Shown: positions 48,731 to 64,000, counted from the stretch's first letter. The stretch: DNA of 64,000 bases from Hydnum rufescens UP504 (GCA_014904985.1 MU128967.1:62001-126000), one strand, 5' to 3'. Notes: a model not told the origin generated them from the letters alone. A program made the numbers and translations.

Positions 48731-49186
48731 TGTTAAGGGTTGTACTCGAGGTGAAAGATACGATGACATAATTGAGTTGAATACAAGGAAATGCCCTTAA
48801 GGCAATTGACAAGGGAGTCGCAAAGTGGGGATTATGTAAGTCACAGGAGACAAGTATGTACGAGGAAGACCAGCTCCTTGAGACTTGATATGCGAAGGTT
48901 TTAAGATGAGAGTCATGAGCAATAACTGAGATTGCAAAAGGGGAATTCAATTGGTTGACAATATATTCTCAATCTTCTAAGGAGTGAGTGTACATCAAGT
49001 AACTACTTATACTATTTGAGATCAAAAGGGTTTATGGATAAAGGGGTGTTGGATAAAGGAAGGATGTATATAATAGGAAATGCTGAAAGAGGAAGGCACA
49101 ATGGCAGCAAGGGGGAAGGTCATGTGATGGCACAATTGGCTTGGTTATTCATATGTAAGCAAGGTTACGAGTATTAACTCATAATA
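48731..49186 (-). mobile_element. Solo LTR (copy 2), reverse orientation
   Basis: The segment begins TGTTAAGGGTTGTACTCGAG and ends AACTCATAATA. It is flanked by a perfect 5-bp duplication GAATG (48726-48730 and 49187-49191). Read on the minus strand it starts TATTATGAGTTAATACTCG..., matching the first part of the LTR at 47151 (TGTTATGAGTCGTACTC...), including a CATCAC(A/G)TGACCTT word. The terminal base pair is mutated (TA instead of TG). A TATATAAT-like box is present on the minus strand. It is a second, oppositely oriented relic of the same LTR family. Confidence 0.72.
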
Positions 49187-49339
49187 GAATGGGTCCAAAT
49201 GATAGAAGTTGATAAGTCTGAGTCAAATAGAGATGTGATGACAGCACCATGAGGCTTTCTTTTTAAAAGTTCTGAAAAGGACTCAAGTCTTCGGCAACAC
49301 TAGCACAAAGGGTAGCAACAAGCTTCTGAACTAGACAGA

Positions 49340-50483
49340 TTGTATGGTGCTATCTGCAGCGACAATTCGGCGAATCACTTGGTAGAATGAACTGCGCCAA
49401 ATTTATCCAGTCCTGTAAAGGGGTTCTAGCTCCTGCGATAAAACTAGACGAATACTTACCCAGGTCAATATCAGCAGTCTGCCGAAGCACGGCTGATGCC
49501 TGCGCCATTGCCTCGGCAATATCGGGCGGCTGATGACCAAGGCTCCTGCCGACGGCGCGGGCGAAGGAGCTGCCGATATTGAGGAAAGCGTACTGCTGGT
49601 AGGGCTTCGGGAACACACCGATGTATCGGAAGTCAACGATCCAGATACGGCCAGTCGCGTCGAGGAGGAAGCTGTCCTTATAGATGTCGGAGTGATAGAT
49701 GCAGAGATCATTTGATAAAGAGATGGGCGGCGTCGTGTTTCTTCAGCGGTGCGAAAACGCCTGCGGGAGAGAAAGGCTCAATAACGAGCCATGGAATCAG
49801 TCAAGGGTGAAATTCATACCTCATTGACGCACTTGGCGAGGGCTTCGGAGCTGGCGAAGGGTACCGGTGCGTCCCGATCTTTGAAGAAGGCGTGCCAGAC
49901 ACGCCTCCGAGGTCGAAATCCTACCAAAGAGAGAATCGGGAACCGCAGGCATCTGGGCGAGAAGCCACCCGACGGCGGACGCGACGAGCTGTACGGCATC
50001 GTCGTCTCGAATAGAGTCGCAGGCCGCCAGGGTCGGCAGGTCTACTTTCTCCATGACTATGAAATAGTATCCATTCCAGCAGAAGGCGTTGTAGACGGCG
50101 GGAGGGCCAGGAGCCGATCTACCCTCCCGGGCAAGAGCCTGGAAGAAGGACTGAGTACTGGCCTCGGCCAGGAGGTCCTGGTCGCCGTACTTGACGAGCA
50201 AGGCGGGCCTTTCCGGCAGGTTGAAATTGAAGTGCTTGGTCTTGTTCCTCTGGTTTGGCGGTAGATTAAGGAAATACTGGACAATCTGGATACGCTCGGG
50301 CTGAGACAGTACTTTGGGAACAGGCTATAGAGAAATGTTGTTAGAAACTTCAGCCAGGGGGGAAAGAGAGAAAAGGGGGGGGTGAAGGCAAAGCTGATAT
50401 GCACAGGGAGTGAGGTGGACATGACCTGGCGGCAAAAAGGCGGAAGATACGCTGAGAGCTTGAGACAATGGATCTAGTCTCAT
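49340..50483 (-). pseudogene. Kinase-like (APH/protein-kinase fold) gene, frameshifted
   Basis: From 50483 the minus strand gives MRLDPLSQALSVSSAFLPPG. After a likely intron it continues PVPKVLSQPERIQIVQYFLN, ALLVKYGDQDLLAEASTQSF, YYFIVMEKVDLPTLAACDSI, then LCIYHSDIYKDSFLLDATGR-IWIVDFRYIGVFPKPYQQYA. HSDI and VDF occupy the places of the catalytic Asp and the metal-binding Asp in aminoglycoside-kinase-like folds. The frame breaks between SEAC and VWHAFF near 49900 (two bases short) and again between KKHDA and PPISLSNDL near 49720. The family is expanded in mushrooms, with unknown substrate. Together with the neighbouring transposons, the breaks suggest a decaying copy, but sequence errors are not excluded. 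Confidence 0.7.
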
Positions 50484-50499
50484 AACCTTGTACAACATG

Positions 50500-51345
50500 C
50501 TTCTGCTGCGGCCAATCACAAACAGTCTTGCCTGTGAACATCATGGTAGAAGGGAAGGCACCTGACATTGAAGGGAGATTGCGGTCAGCAGGAGGAACTG
50601 AGATCCACAGCCCTTCATCCACGTAAGGACTCTTACTTAAGGTTATCGAATAGTGAGACCGAGTCCAAAGGCGCCCAACATTACGCATCGTGCGCACAGG
50701 TTCCGCCTTACAGCTCCAAATAGGATACCACTCTATGTTGTTGGACAGATTGGGCGTTAACAATGGACCTGGGATGTTGGCGATGATATTACAAACGATT
50801 GATCGATGGCAACGAAACAGGCTGCCGGAAGTTCATAAAGGAATGGGGGATGTCCCTAAAAGCAGATCCATCCCGGGCAGAAGGATGATCGGGGAAGAGT
50901 ACAGTGAAGTCAGAGATACAAATAGGATGGCATTCAAGGCCATTGGACAGATCAGGTGTTAACGATGGAGGTTGGATGTTGGTGTCGATATTACACATGA
51001 CTGATCGATGGCAATGAAACGGGCTGCGGTAAGTCTATAAACGAAGGGCTTCCCGGACCTCTGTAAAAGCAGATCCATTGCGATAAGAAGGATGATGGGG
51101 GTCGTGATGCCTAAGAACGAAGATTACTAGTTAACGGTGAAACCAGAGATAAGTCGAGCTAATAATGGCAGCAAAAGATAGGATGTGGCATAGGAGGAAT
51201 TGAGATTCGTACGTATCGGTGTCGGCAACCGTCCGCATCAACAGAATTGTCACATAATCAACTTTTCATCCATGACACGACTCTTAAGGTTGTCGAATAG
51301 TGAGACCAAGTCGGAGATCATAGTGTAAACTGAATGAACTGTTCG
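50500..51345. repeat. Diverged tandem repeats upstream of the kinase-like pseudogene
   Basis: Two units of about 210 bp lie at roughly 50715-50915 and 50925-51110. Shared words include AAATAGGAT, TTGGACAGAT, GATCGATGGCAA, AAAGCAGATCCAT and AGAAGGATGAT. A further pair, near 50590-50675 and 51195-51310, shares AGGAGGAA-TGAGAT, CTTAAGGTT-TCGAATAGTGAGACC and CCATCCACG-like words. They resemble repeated upstream regions of a once multi-copy kinase-like gene. No coding frame is seen. Confidence 0.55.
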
Positions 51346-51411
51346 TAGGGGAACACGTGCCTCAGCCGGAATTAAATGAGCACGGCAATAGGCGATCGAT
51401 AGCACTCCACC

Positions 51412-53461
51412 ATGGAAGATGACGATATGGAATATCTCGAAGCGGCCGGTTCGGATGAGGTAGCATTGGGTTTCTGTGTCCTTCATGTTTAATCCTTACT
51501 ATGTTGCTTTAGGATTATGGCTTTGAATATTCGGATGAAGAGGTGGGAGATGCGGCTGCAGGAGCAGACGTTGAGAATATGTATTACACTGCAAAGTGTG
51601 GGTTTTTGGTCACTATTTTATTGGTAACCTGTTATTCTCACGTACTATATATGCTATTAGCTATCAAAGAGGATGATCCAGAAGGTGCTCTGAAAGCGTT
51701 ACAGGCTATCGTGGGGGCTGAAGTGGAAAAGGGTGATTGGTACGTTGGGAGTTTACGGAAGGCGAACCTGACCTCAATTCTCTCATATGAAGGGGTTTCA
51801 AAGCTCTCAAGCAACAAACTAAGCTGCTCTTCTTGGTCCTCCGGCGTCCTCATGAGGCGCTCCAAACGTACACTAAACTCTTGACATACACGAAATCCGC
51901 CGTGACACGTAACTATTCAGAAAAAAGCATCAATGGCATTCTGGACTATGTGGGCGACGGGGGAAAGAAAGGCAAAGGCAGGAAAGTGGCCGCTGCCGCT
52001 GCCGCGAGCGAGGTTGACGTGAACGTCCTTCAAAAGTTTTATGAAGTCACGAAAGCGAGCCTGGAGGATGCGAAGAATGACGTGTGTACCGCACTATCCC
52101 GTCCACTTTATATTTGATGTTCGACTGTTCCCTTAGCGCTTGTCCTTGAAGACTAACCTGAAACTGGCAAAGCTATGGTTGGATCGAAAGGAATACAGTC
52201 GCCTGGGTGATGTCAGCGCCTCGGCTATCTTCTTTGATTGCTGGGCTCATAGATGCTCCTCGGCCCAGCTTATTCGGGAACTTCACCAATCTGTCGAGGA
52301 TGGTGCCAGTGGTGATCCTACTGACCAATCCCGCGGGACTCTGTTGCTAGAGATATATGCTCTCGAGATTCAAATGTACAATGAGACGCGGAACTTCAAG
52401 AAATTGAAGGTATGGGACTGCAATAGTCTCCCTCAACCGAGCCTTGACTACCAAAAAGGAAATATATAACGCCACGCTTGAAGTCCGCTCTGCAATACCT
52501 CATCCACGAATCATGGGAGTCATACGGGAGTGTGGCGGCAAGATGTGGATGGGAGAGAGTTCGCAACTTTTACCCGTCTTGCTGGCATATATTGACGGTT
52601 ATTGCAGAACAATGGGCCCGTGCCTCCACTGACTTTTTCGAGTCGTTTCGAAATTATGACGAATCTGGATCCCCACAACGGATCCAAGTTCTGAAATACT
52701 TAGTCTTGGCGAACATGCTCATGGCTAGCGACATCAACCCCTTCGATAGTCAAGAAACAAAGCCGTACGTCTCTGCGTTATGGTGACGATATATTCTTGA
52801 CCTGTCTGCTTCTAGATATAAGAATGACCCCCAGATCACAGCTATGACGGACTTGGTCGGTGCCTACCAAAGGCGAGAGGTCCACGAGGCTGAAAAGATT
52901 TTGCGAGGTGTGCCGGATGAGCTTTGGTTCACTTCCAGTGCTTGATAGGATTGCGCGCAGACAACAAATCCACTATCATGGACGACCCTTTCATCCGATT
53001 TTACATTGGCGACCTCCTACGAAGCCTCCGAACGCAATACTTGATTGATCTCATCAAGCCATATACCCGCTTGGAGATATCTTTCCTTGCAAGAGTGCGT
53101 TCAAGTGCGGGTATGCACGATCATAGCCACCTGCTTACTGCACCATCCATAGCAATTGAACGTAGATAAGGTGGAGGTTGAGGATCTACTGATCGGTCTA
53201 ATACTCGAAGGGAAAGTCAAGGGTCGAATTGATCAAGTCGGGGCCAGACTTGAGTTGGGTTCAAAGTAGGTCCTCTCTTCTCTACCGTGCATAGACTTGA
53301 ATATTTTTTTATTCAGCCGAACACTGGACAAGCGACGCTATGTGGCGCTAGAGAAATGGACTGAAGGGCTTGAGAACGTGCACGCGAACATTGTTGGCAA
53401 GCTGGCAGGCACTAGCGGAAGCAGAGGCGGGGGCGAGCCAGGCTTTGTTGACTTCGCGTAG
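51412..53461 (+). CDS. CSN2: COP9 signalosome subunit 2 (CSN2)
   Basis: This is a scaffold subunit of the COP9 signalosome, the complex that removes Nedd8 from cullin E3 ligases. It starts at 51412 with the acidic [16 protein letters not shown], then [10 protein letters not shown], the expected acidic CSN2 start. Helical repeats follow: [86 protein letters not shown] and [16 protein letters not shown]. The PCI domain is shown by [87 protein letters not shown]. It ends [15 protein letters not shown]. Ten or so introns split it, including one removing a readable stretch between EKILR and DNKSTIMDD. Confidence 0.93.
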
Positions 53462-53905
53462 TGCTTCTGACTCGTAGTTTACACAGTTCAGCTAATTATT
53501 AAATTGCATTTCCCGAGTTTCAGGCGCAGGGGCGGCTTCCGCCCATTGTAATTTACGACCTTCATCTCTTTTGTTCTTTGGCAGAGGGATAAATCATGGG
53601 TTCGGTCCTAGGGAACGTGTGGACAGGCCACCAATTAACACAGATGAGGATTAGGGCCAAGTTCAAGTTTCCGACCCGTTTGAGATGAGCTGGACCGGGT
53701 CACAAAACCGTTGAAGTATTGAACTACGGGGCTGGAGGGGTCACAAGAATTTTTCACGAATCTGTGGTCTGAGTGGACCAACTTTACGTAATACGAATGT
53801 GGCAAACGTGCTCGGACCTTCCCGCCCTTTCCGCCGCTGGTTTTGGTATTAGTAAAGATCCAAGAGCTTTTCTTGGCACACCGGTCTTGGATTTGGCGGG
53901 CCAGG
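53462..53905. promoter_or_regulatory. Intergenic region CSN2-FAB1
   Basis: This is a 444-bp spacer between tandem genes. It holds the CSN2 3' end and presumably the FAB1 promoter. No hairpin, repeat or additional exon is evident. Confidence 0.4.
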
Positions 53906-56900
53906 ATGTCTGGTGGGAATACCGCGTCGTCTGTTCAGTCAGTTCCTTTAAGAGAGGACATCACCGCCCTAACCACTTTTGGCAATCCTTTTGATGAGGG
54001 CGAAGGGGACAACACATCCTACGCTATCGTTTCCTCTCTTTTAAGCAAAGTCAAGAGTACTTTTAGTGCTCAATCTGGATCCTCCTCTTCCAACGTCGCC
54101 CAACACCAACCGAAGTCTTTAATCAATCAAACAGAGCAAGCTCGCATTCCACCGACTAAACCTGTTCTTACGCAAATACCATATGGACGAGAGCGACCAG
54201 GATCCTTGATGGCCGTTAGACGTCCAGCTCCCCCTCTTGTTTCAATGACACCAGTTATCTCCGAGATCCCATCGTATATTCCAGATTTCGACATACCTTC
54301 GTCACGTAGTATGGATCTCGCCCAGTTTTCGCCAATCGATGCTGAGGGTCCATTCAGCACAAGCATCCCAGGCTTTCCCATCCAAGATGATACGCGGAGT
54401 ATCCGTACCAGTACTAGTCTCAAGCGAACGGGAACTGCTTCTAAAGTCATACGGAGACTCCGTGGAGACGGCGAGTTGTGTGAGTTAAGAGAGGAAGTTA
54501 CGACTAACCGATTTAAACAGGACTATCGAAAGATTACTGGATGGACGACAATTTGTGCAAGGAATGCTATGATTGCAAAAGTACATTTACAACGTGGAGA
54601 CGGAAGCATCACTGTCGAATTTGCGGTGAGTATGCCCACCAATGGATATTTATTCTCTGGCTCACTTGACATTACAACAAATAGGCCAAATATACTGTTC
54701 TCGCTGTGCGAGTAATATCATTAAGGGCTCGAGATTTGGGCAAGACGGTGTTGTTCGAGTTTGCAACCTTTGCCTTAAGATGCTTGAGGATGACAATTAT
54801 GACGATGACGATGACCGTCGAAGCGTCACATCTGTTGCTTCATCTCCGTTTCCAGCTCACCAACTCGAATTTGTGCAAAGCTCACACCCCCAATCACCGT
54901 TTTCCGGGCAGCATCCCTTCTCTCAGAGTCATGACTCCTTGACCTTAATTTCGTCTTCGGAAAGAGGCCGTCGAGTCGCCTTCGGTGGAGGTCTTGATGA
55001 TGTGGACCAGAACTGGGCGACACAGGAGACAACTGCAGCTCCATTCCGTCGTAATATAGACGACGATAAAGACGCTGAACCCGGCAGCGATGCTCTGGAA
55101 CAATATATGTCCGACTCTGAAGCTTCATCCGTGCCTCCAAAGACGCTGGCAGTGCGTCCTACTGTGACCGTGGCTTTCCCTACTTTCGCGGACGACAAGC
55201 AATCTTTCATACACTTTCCAGGCTCATCATCACCCGATGGCACCGACAGCCCTCGCCCTCTTCGCTCACGTGTGAGCTCCTTTGCCACTGATGTCGACGC
55301 TTTGGTCCCTCCCTTCTTGAGAAGTCGGGTCCCCAGTCGCTTGACACCTCTGGATGTTGGAGAGCCAGGCTGGAGAACGCGACGTGAGAGTAGTGCGTGA
55401 GTACTGTTTGATTGTATTTCAAATACCATTACATTACCTGTTACGCCTATGTAGCTATGCGGCCGAATTGAACGGCGCCTCCATGTTTCACCTCCGTATT
55501 ATGCTGCGCCAGCTCTTGAGTAAAGAAGATATCCCAAGAGTCAAGGAGTGGGAGGAAACCCTCCTCAAGCTTTCTCTGCGTGTCGCATCACACCTCGCAC
55601 TCAATCCCCGTGCCCCAGGGGCTTCTATGGATGTGCGGAAATACGTGAAGATCAAAAAGATTCCTGGTGGATCTCCACGAGACTCGGAATGTGTGGATGG
55701 TGCGGTCATCACGAAGAACGTTGCTCACAAGAACATGATTCGCGATATCCGCAACCCTCGAATAATGCTTGTAACATTTCCCTTCGACTACCACAGGGTC
55801 GAAGGTCAGTTCATGTCCTTCGACCCTCTCCTCGCCCAGGAAAAAGACTACCTTTTCAACCTCGTTTCTCGCGTGGCAGCTCTTCGCCCGCACATCGTTC
55901 TCGTTGAACGCTCTGTGTCCCGGCTTGCCCTTGAATATCTCCTCCAAGCTAATATAGCGGTTGCACGGACTGTGAAAAACAGTGCTTTACAGTTCGTTTC
56001 CCGCGCGACTCAGGCACAAGTTCTGACATCCATGGATCGCTTGGTAACTGAGCCACAGATGGGCCACTGTTCTCGGTTTCGCCTCCAAACATTCGAGCAC
56101 CCATTGATCCCAGGTCGTCGCAAAACATATATGCGATTTGAAGGCTGCAGCCATGATACGGCGTGCACTATCATTCTCCGCGGAGGAGATCTCGAAACGT
56201 TGAAGAAAATCAAGGTCGTGACCAGCTTCATGATGTTTATTGTTCGCAACCTGAAAATGGAGACCTTCTTGTGGAAAGATACTTTCATTTCCGTGCCCCA
56301 AATGACCACGTATGCTGCACCGTCGTCCTTTTTCCACTTTCCCCCGCCTCTTGCAAGTTCGAGTGCCTCTGCCGTCTCCGTTACATCCCAGATTTCCGGG
56401 TTGCTTTTATTCGAAACATCTTCTGATACCAGTGCTCAGACTCAAGACGAGTGCGAAGCAGATGACGAACTATCTACTGCAGACCTCAACAAGCGTAACC
56501 TTTCGAAACAGATACAGAAATCCGTACAACCCTACCTTTCCAACTTTATATCAATATCGGCTACCCTGCGGTTCCCCCCACCATATCCTATATGGCGGAT
56601 GAAGGAATTAGACGACCAAGTCAGAGCTCTCCAGATTCAATGGGAAGATGAAGGGGCCGCGGCGATTCTCCGCGAAGAAGCAAATCGGTCTCGGGACTCA
56701 CTCTGTTCTATACCACAGGGACCCGATGATTCAAATGCGTCTGGGATTCCAGGTTCTGATGACCTTCAAAGTACTCCAATACCTCGCCGTCTTCCTTCAC
56801 TCTCTCCTGACGCCAGCGTCATTTCTCTTCCGCGAACCCCAGCTGAATCCTCGTTAAAGCATTCCTCATCACGCGCCAGTATGATTTCTAATTTAAGCTC

Positions 56901-59900
56901 GAATGCTTCGTTGTTCAGCAAGACTCCGGTCACATCCAGCCTTCGATCCGTGCTTCCAAAAGGGCCCCGTGGAGTGCCCGAAATCACTCTCCATAGCGCT
57001 CTCCATCGAGCCCAATTTGACCACGAAGAACAGCAGCGTGTATGGGCTTGGTATCTGCGGAAGAACAACGATGATTTTGTTGTGCAGAAATACCAATGCA
57101 TCCATGTTCGACAGTTCATCATACCAACCCTTGGCCTCGAATTGGAGCCAGCCTGTTTCCTACCGAAACTCGTTCGCATACCTTACTACGGCGAGAATGA
57201 TTGTACTCTTGGGCAGTTCATCGAGGATTCAATCATTGAGGCTCTGGACTCTAAGAAGATGTGTACTGGAAAAGGCTGCAAGAAACATCTAGCGGCACAC
57301 AGTAAGGTGTACGTGCACCATGAACGCAGAGTTGTTATTGCTACACAGCCGTGGATCCCTACGGCGAATTCAGGATCCCCAACTCCAGCGCCGGACAAAG
57401 TTGCATCGTACAGCGTATGTCGCGTGTGCCGCCAGAAGACACCTTTTATACCAATTTCCGACGAAGCACTCAAGTACTCCTTCGGCAAATTTCTCGAGCT
57501 CCATTTTTACCCCGCGGAGGTTCTGCTTATTCCTGGAGCGGGGTGCGAGCACAACGTTTATCGCCACCATGAGCGCTTCTTCGCCTGGCGGGGCATGACT
57601 GTTCGATTCCAGACTGATGGGATAGACCTGTACGAAGCTGTTTTCCCGCCGATGCGGACTATCGTCCATCTTGACACTTTACTGGACCTTAAGAATCGAG
57701 ATTACGAGCATCTTCTCTCCCGAAACGCGGCATATTGGCAGTCGGTGACTAGCCGCATCACTCAGATGCAAATGCAGTTCAAGCCCGAATCGCCATTGGA
57801 AAAAAGTAATGCGTCGATGGGGCGGGACGCGGCTGCTGAACTTCTTCAGCGTGCCGAAGTCGATAATGCAGAGATCACCCGCGGAATTCACGCCACTTAC
57901 CAGGATTCTCCCCCTACCGACACCTTGGCTCTAGGAAGCGTCCGGTCACACATTCAAAATAAGGTCGTACAATGGGACCTTGAGTTGGAACGCTTTGAGA
58001 AGGCCTTTTTATCAAGCAAAAACACTGTTCCCCCCGAGAAGGATCTCCTTCGCGTGACTGGATCCCATCACTTTAGGCGCATATATGACGATTTTTTTAG
58101 GCAGTATGCATCCAGCGCTTCCGAAGTGGACGAGAAAATCCACCATCACCATGAACGAATCGAGGAGGTCCGTGGTCCCAATGCTAATGATGTTGTTCTA
58201 GAAAAGGACTTGGTAACGGAGAAGGAACCACTGGGCCTAGATGCGAACGCCGGTGATGTTTCATCCGCGCTAGTGACAGTGGCAGTCAATGTTCTATCCC
58301 TCCCAACTCCATCCACCTCGGACGATGGGGACAGTGATTCGACCATATCTGCGCCTCCAACGCGAGCCCCAAATACATCTTCAGAGAGCTTACCAACTCT
58401 AGGCACAGTGTCCGGTGAAAGCGAGAACATGGAGGCTACCAAGCCCACGCCCCCAACTTCGAAACTCCCACGCTGGCAGGGACCTTTCCCCTCAGTAGCT
58501 GAGAGGGTGAAGATGCTAGAAGCTTCATGGCCTGAAGGAACTTCTGCTGTCCCCAGAGAGACGGGTGCCTCACGGAGTCATTCTACATCCGACAACGAAA
58601 ATATCGAAGGGCCTGTACCAAGGCGACGTGGCAGAGTGAAGAGCACGACAGGCAAAGCCAAGATACCCCGACAGCTCCAGATGTCTGACTTCGACAGAAG
58701 TTATGCAGCGAACGTTGGTCCCCGCCATTTAACTCATTCACGACGTCCAATTGCAAAAAACCATGCTGGTCCTCTCGCGAGTCGCATTCCGACCCCTGTG
58801 ACCAAGGGACCAATCCCCTCGGAAAACCAGAGACGCGTCCTCAAACGCGTCCCCGTGACCGAAAACAGTATATCTTTCGAAAAGAATTTACCAACCCAGG
58901 CGCAATCTTCGCAAAGTTCTCCTCCGTCGGAGCGCCCTGATCTTGCGGACAGGAAGGACTCGGCATTTGTCCTCTCCAGGGCGAAGGGGAAAGTCCCAGT
59001 CCGTGGAACGCACCGGCCAATTATCAGATCATCGTCAAAGGCTACCCCCCGCTATGCGCACTCCACAGCTACTAAGGTGTCTAATATCGCCCGTCAGTTC
59101 GAGCGTATGTCGAAGGAATTCAAAGAATCTGAACGAGCCAACCGACGTTATGCCGTGATGAAGGGGCGTAAAGCGAGACCAGTCGCAACAGCCGCAGCGA
59201 AGGTGGAGGTCTTTAGCAACTTTCGAGATGCAGCAGGGGAATCGGAAGACAGTAGTGAATCCTTGAGCGAAGCAGACGACGAAGATGAAGAGGACGAGTT
59301 TGTACCTCAGGCCGCGTCATCCAACCCGAGTGACACCCTTGATATCGATTCAGGATCTGTCGAGATAGCCGAGCCTGCTTCTGAGGATTTAGTCTCGTCG
59401 TCCCCCAATGAGAATGAAGCCCCAATTTCCTCCCCCAATGACCACATTCACACCTCTCCCGTTGATCTCTCAGATAGCACTCCATCTATTTCTGGAACTT
59501 CCCCAATTGCCACATCGCCTGACTCTCGAACAATTGAAGACCTAATGGCATCAAGTGGTGATATCGGAAGTAGTATGGAGGGCTCTACTGTTATTTCCAC
59601 CGTATCTGGCTGGTGGCGCAACAATAGCCATCCAGTTCATTTACAATATCCTTTGTAAGTCATTCGCCGTCGGTTTCTGGATCAGTTCTTATCATTTCGT
59701 CTTAGCGCTGCGGCAGAGCACGTATTTGCGGAGAATTCGATTACTATTCGAGAAGACGAGCCGACTTCAATCGTTGCTTTCACTTTAAAGTGAGTCCATG
59801 ACGCTGCTGAACTCGTCGTGGCCTTCTCACCCAATATGGTACGAAGCTCGAAAGATCATCGCCAGGCTATTGGTAAGGCTAAAGCAGAGCGCAATGGGAA

Positions 59901-61326
59901 AGGGACCGAGAAGCAGGAATTCTTTATGCCAGACGATTCTTCGGACAGTCGATCGACCTGGGGTGTGATCAATGTTGATGAAGCCCCAGACCCTGCAGAA
60001 CTGCTGAAACACCCTTCGAGTGTCACCCACCTGTCGTTCCGTGAGTTAAATCCCCACGGCGTATTTTGGATTGTTACTGATCTCGGATTGCAGAATTTGA
60101 GAGTGGAGGAGTTGCCATTTCTTGCGTGGTATTTTGTGCCGAGCAATTTGAGGCACTGCGACGAAACTGTGGATGCCACTCGACCGTAATCGAGTCTTTG
60201 GCAAGGTGTCTCAAGTGGGACGCCTCTGGAGGAAAGTCTGGGTCCGGGTTCCTGAAGACTCGAGGTTAGTTGTCATTGTACTAGTAACCGGCACATTCAT
60301 CATGATACTCTGCATAGACGATCGTTTTATCGCCAAGGAACTGTCAAAGTCTGAACTCGATGCTATGACAAATTTCGCCCCGGCCTATTTTGACTACATG
60401 TCAAATGCCATCTTGTCCAATGTGAGGTTCCAATTACTTTCGTTCTTATAGACCGCTTAACGGGGCAATGTAGCGCCCGACACTGCTGGCCAAGATTTTT
60501 GGATTCTATAAGATTGCATATAAAAACCCGATGTTGGGTAAGACCGTTCGAATGAATTTGCTGGTGATGGAGAATTTGTTTTATCGTCGCCGTTTCTCGC
60601 AAGTAAGCTGTTTCAGGTATCACGGCGATATTTCTATGCCACGTTCCCTGAATCTTCCTACGTAGATATATGACCTTAAGGGGTCCATGCGTAATCGCCA
60701 CGTACAATCTACCGGACGAGAGAACGAAGTATTGCTGGATGAGAACCTTGTGCAAAGTGAGTAAACTCGGTCATAAAGCGAGGATAGAAATTGACCGTCT
60801 CCGGGCATTGTAGCTGCTCACCAACGTCCATTCTATGTTCGAGAGCATTGTAAACGCATCCTTCGTGGTGCTCTGTGGAACGACAGCAAATTTTTGGCCA
60901 ATTTGAATATTATGGACTACTCGGTGCTGGTGGCTGTAGATAGTGTCAAAAATGAGCTTGTGATTGGCATCGTTGGTTCGTATTTCCTTGCGACTTTGAT
61001 TGTTTTGATTGTCTGACTGTCTCGCTAATTCAAGACTTTATCCGCACGTACACCTGGGACAAGAAGCTTGAAAGTTGGGTGAAAGAGTCTGCGTTCCTAG
61101 GAGGAGCTGCGAAAGGGGAACCCCCGACAATCGTGACTCCGAAGCAGTACAAGGCCCGCTTCAGGAGCGCCATGGAACGGTACTTTCCCTTGGTGATCAA
61201 TGCCCCTCCTGTAACTTCCTTCAATACCTGATTGTTGTTTGGCAGGTGCCCGATCGCTGGACCAAGCAACAGGATACGCCTGACGACGAAGGCGATGCAT
61301 TGCTTGAGATGTGGCCCGATTGGTAG
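53906..61326 (+). CDS. FAB1: 1-phosphatidylinositol-3-phosphate 5-kinase FAB1/PIKfyve
   Basis: This enzyme makes PI(3,5)P2 on endosome and vacuole membranes. It starts at 53906, [25 protein letters not shown] zinc finger spans about 54540-54780 ([37 protein letters not shown]), with the R(R/K)HHCR motif that binds PI3P. A Ser-rich linker follows. The TCP1/Cpn60-like domain is in the exon 55.46-56.3 kb ([34 protein letters not shown]). A Cys/Cys-Arg region has [46 protein letters not shown] long disordered region precedes the C-terminal PIP kinase core: [20 protein letters not shown], the catalytic [44 protein letters not shown] and [13 protein letters not shown]. It ends [13 protein letters not shown]. 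All core motifs are present. Confidence 0.95.
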
Positions 61327-61477
61327 CAGAGTCGCTCTTTTTCCTTTCATAGGATATGTCATACTTGGACTTCCCCCTGCTCTCACATTAGTTCTCGCTA
61401 ACGCACGATAAACTTTACTGTACTACATGCACCTCGTAATCCATGTGAATGTACTCTGACCAACTGATACCCCCATC

Positions 61478-64000
<2,523 letters not shown>

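Overview
The window is nuclear DNA of a filamentous basidiomycete, most likely an Agaricomycete. Protein-coding genes are split by many short introns of about 48-71 nt, genes lie on both strands with 40-150 bp between neighbours, and the content is typical of mushrooms: a NoxA-type NADPH oxidase, Kog1/Raptor, an Skt5-like Sel1-repeat protein, fungal mitoribosomal proteins and a mushroom-type kinase-like gene. The species cannot be named from sequence alone.

Layout. (1) 1-12.5 kb is gene-poor and dominated by two diverged direct copies of a unit of about 6 kb (about 565-6550 and 6615-12475) with no intact gene. (2) 13.6-16.5 kb: mitoribosomal mL38 (MRPL35) on the minus strand, with reading-frame slips near its end, then three tandem tRNA-like units. 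(3) 16.5-21.2 kb: a Ser/Asn/Asp-rich nuclear-type protein, possibly Mediator-like, convergent with a Sel1-repeat protein. (4) 21.2-29 kb: the spliceosomal DEAH helicase PRP16, with a fragmentary copy of its own 3' end next to it, and a SET-domain protein. (5) 29.3-32 kb: a Ctr copper transporter and a poorly resolved membrane-protein-like region. (6) 32-46 kb: a compact block of NADPH oxidase, SAD1/USP39, RSM22, uL1m, mL40 and KOG1/Raptor. (7) 46-51.3 kb: a repeat island with two solo LTRs in opposite orientation, a hAT-type MITE with 8-bp target duplications, a decayed kinase-like gene and tandem repeats. (8) 51.4-64 kb: CSN2, FAB1/PIKfyve, LTV1 and the 5' end of SMC3.

Functional themes. Four mitoribosome-related genes occur in the window, three of them adjacent (RSM22, uL1m, mL40). 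Two spliceosome genes (PRP16, SAD1) are present. KOG1 and FAB1 belong to TOR and endosome/vacuole signalling. Several pairs are head-to-head with very short shared promoters (SAD1/RSM22 42 bp, LTV1/SMC3 81 bp, uL1m/mL40 128 bp). Two GC-AG introns can be read from conserved protein alignments.

Gene models were built by hand from reading frames and remembered family conservation. Splice positions are given where the sequence fixes them. No database search was possible.
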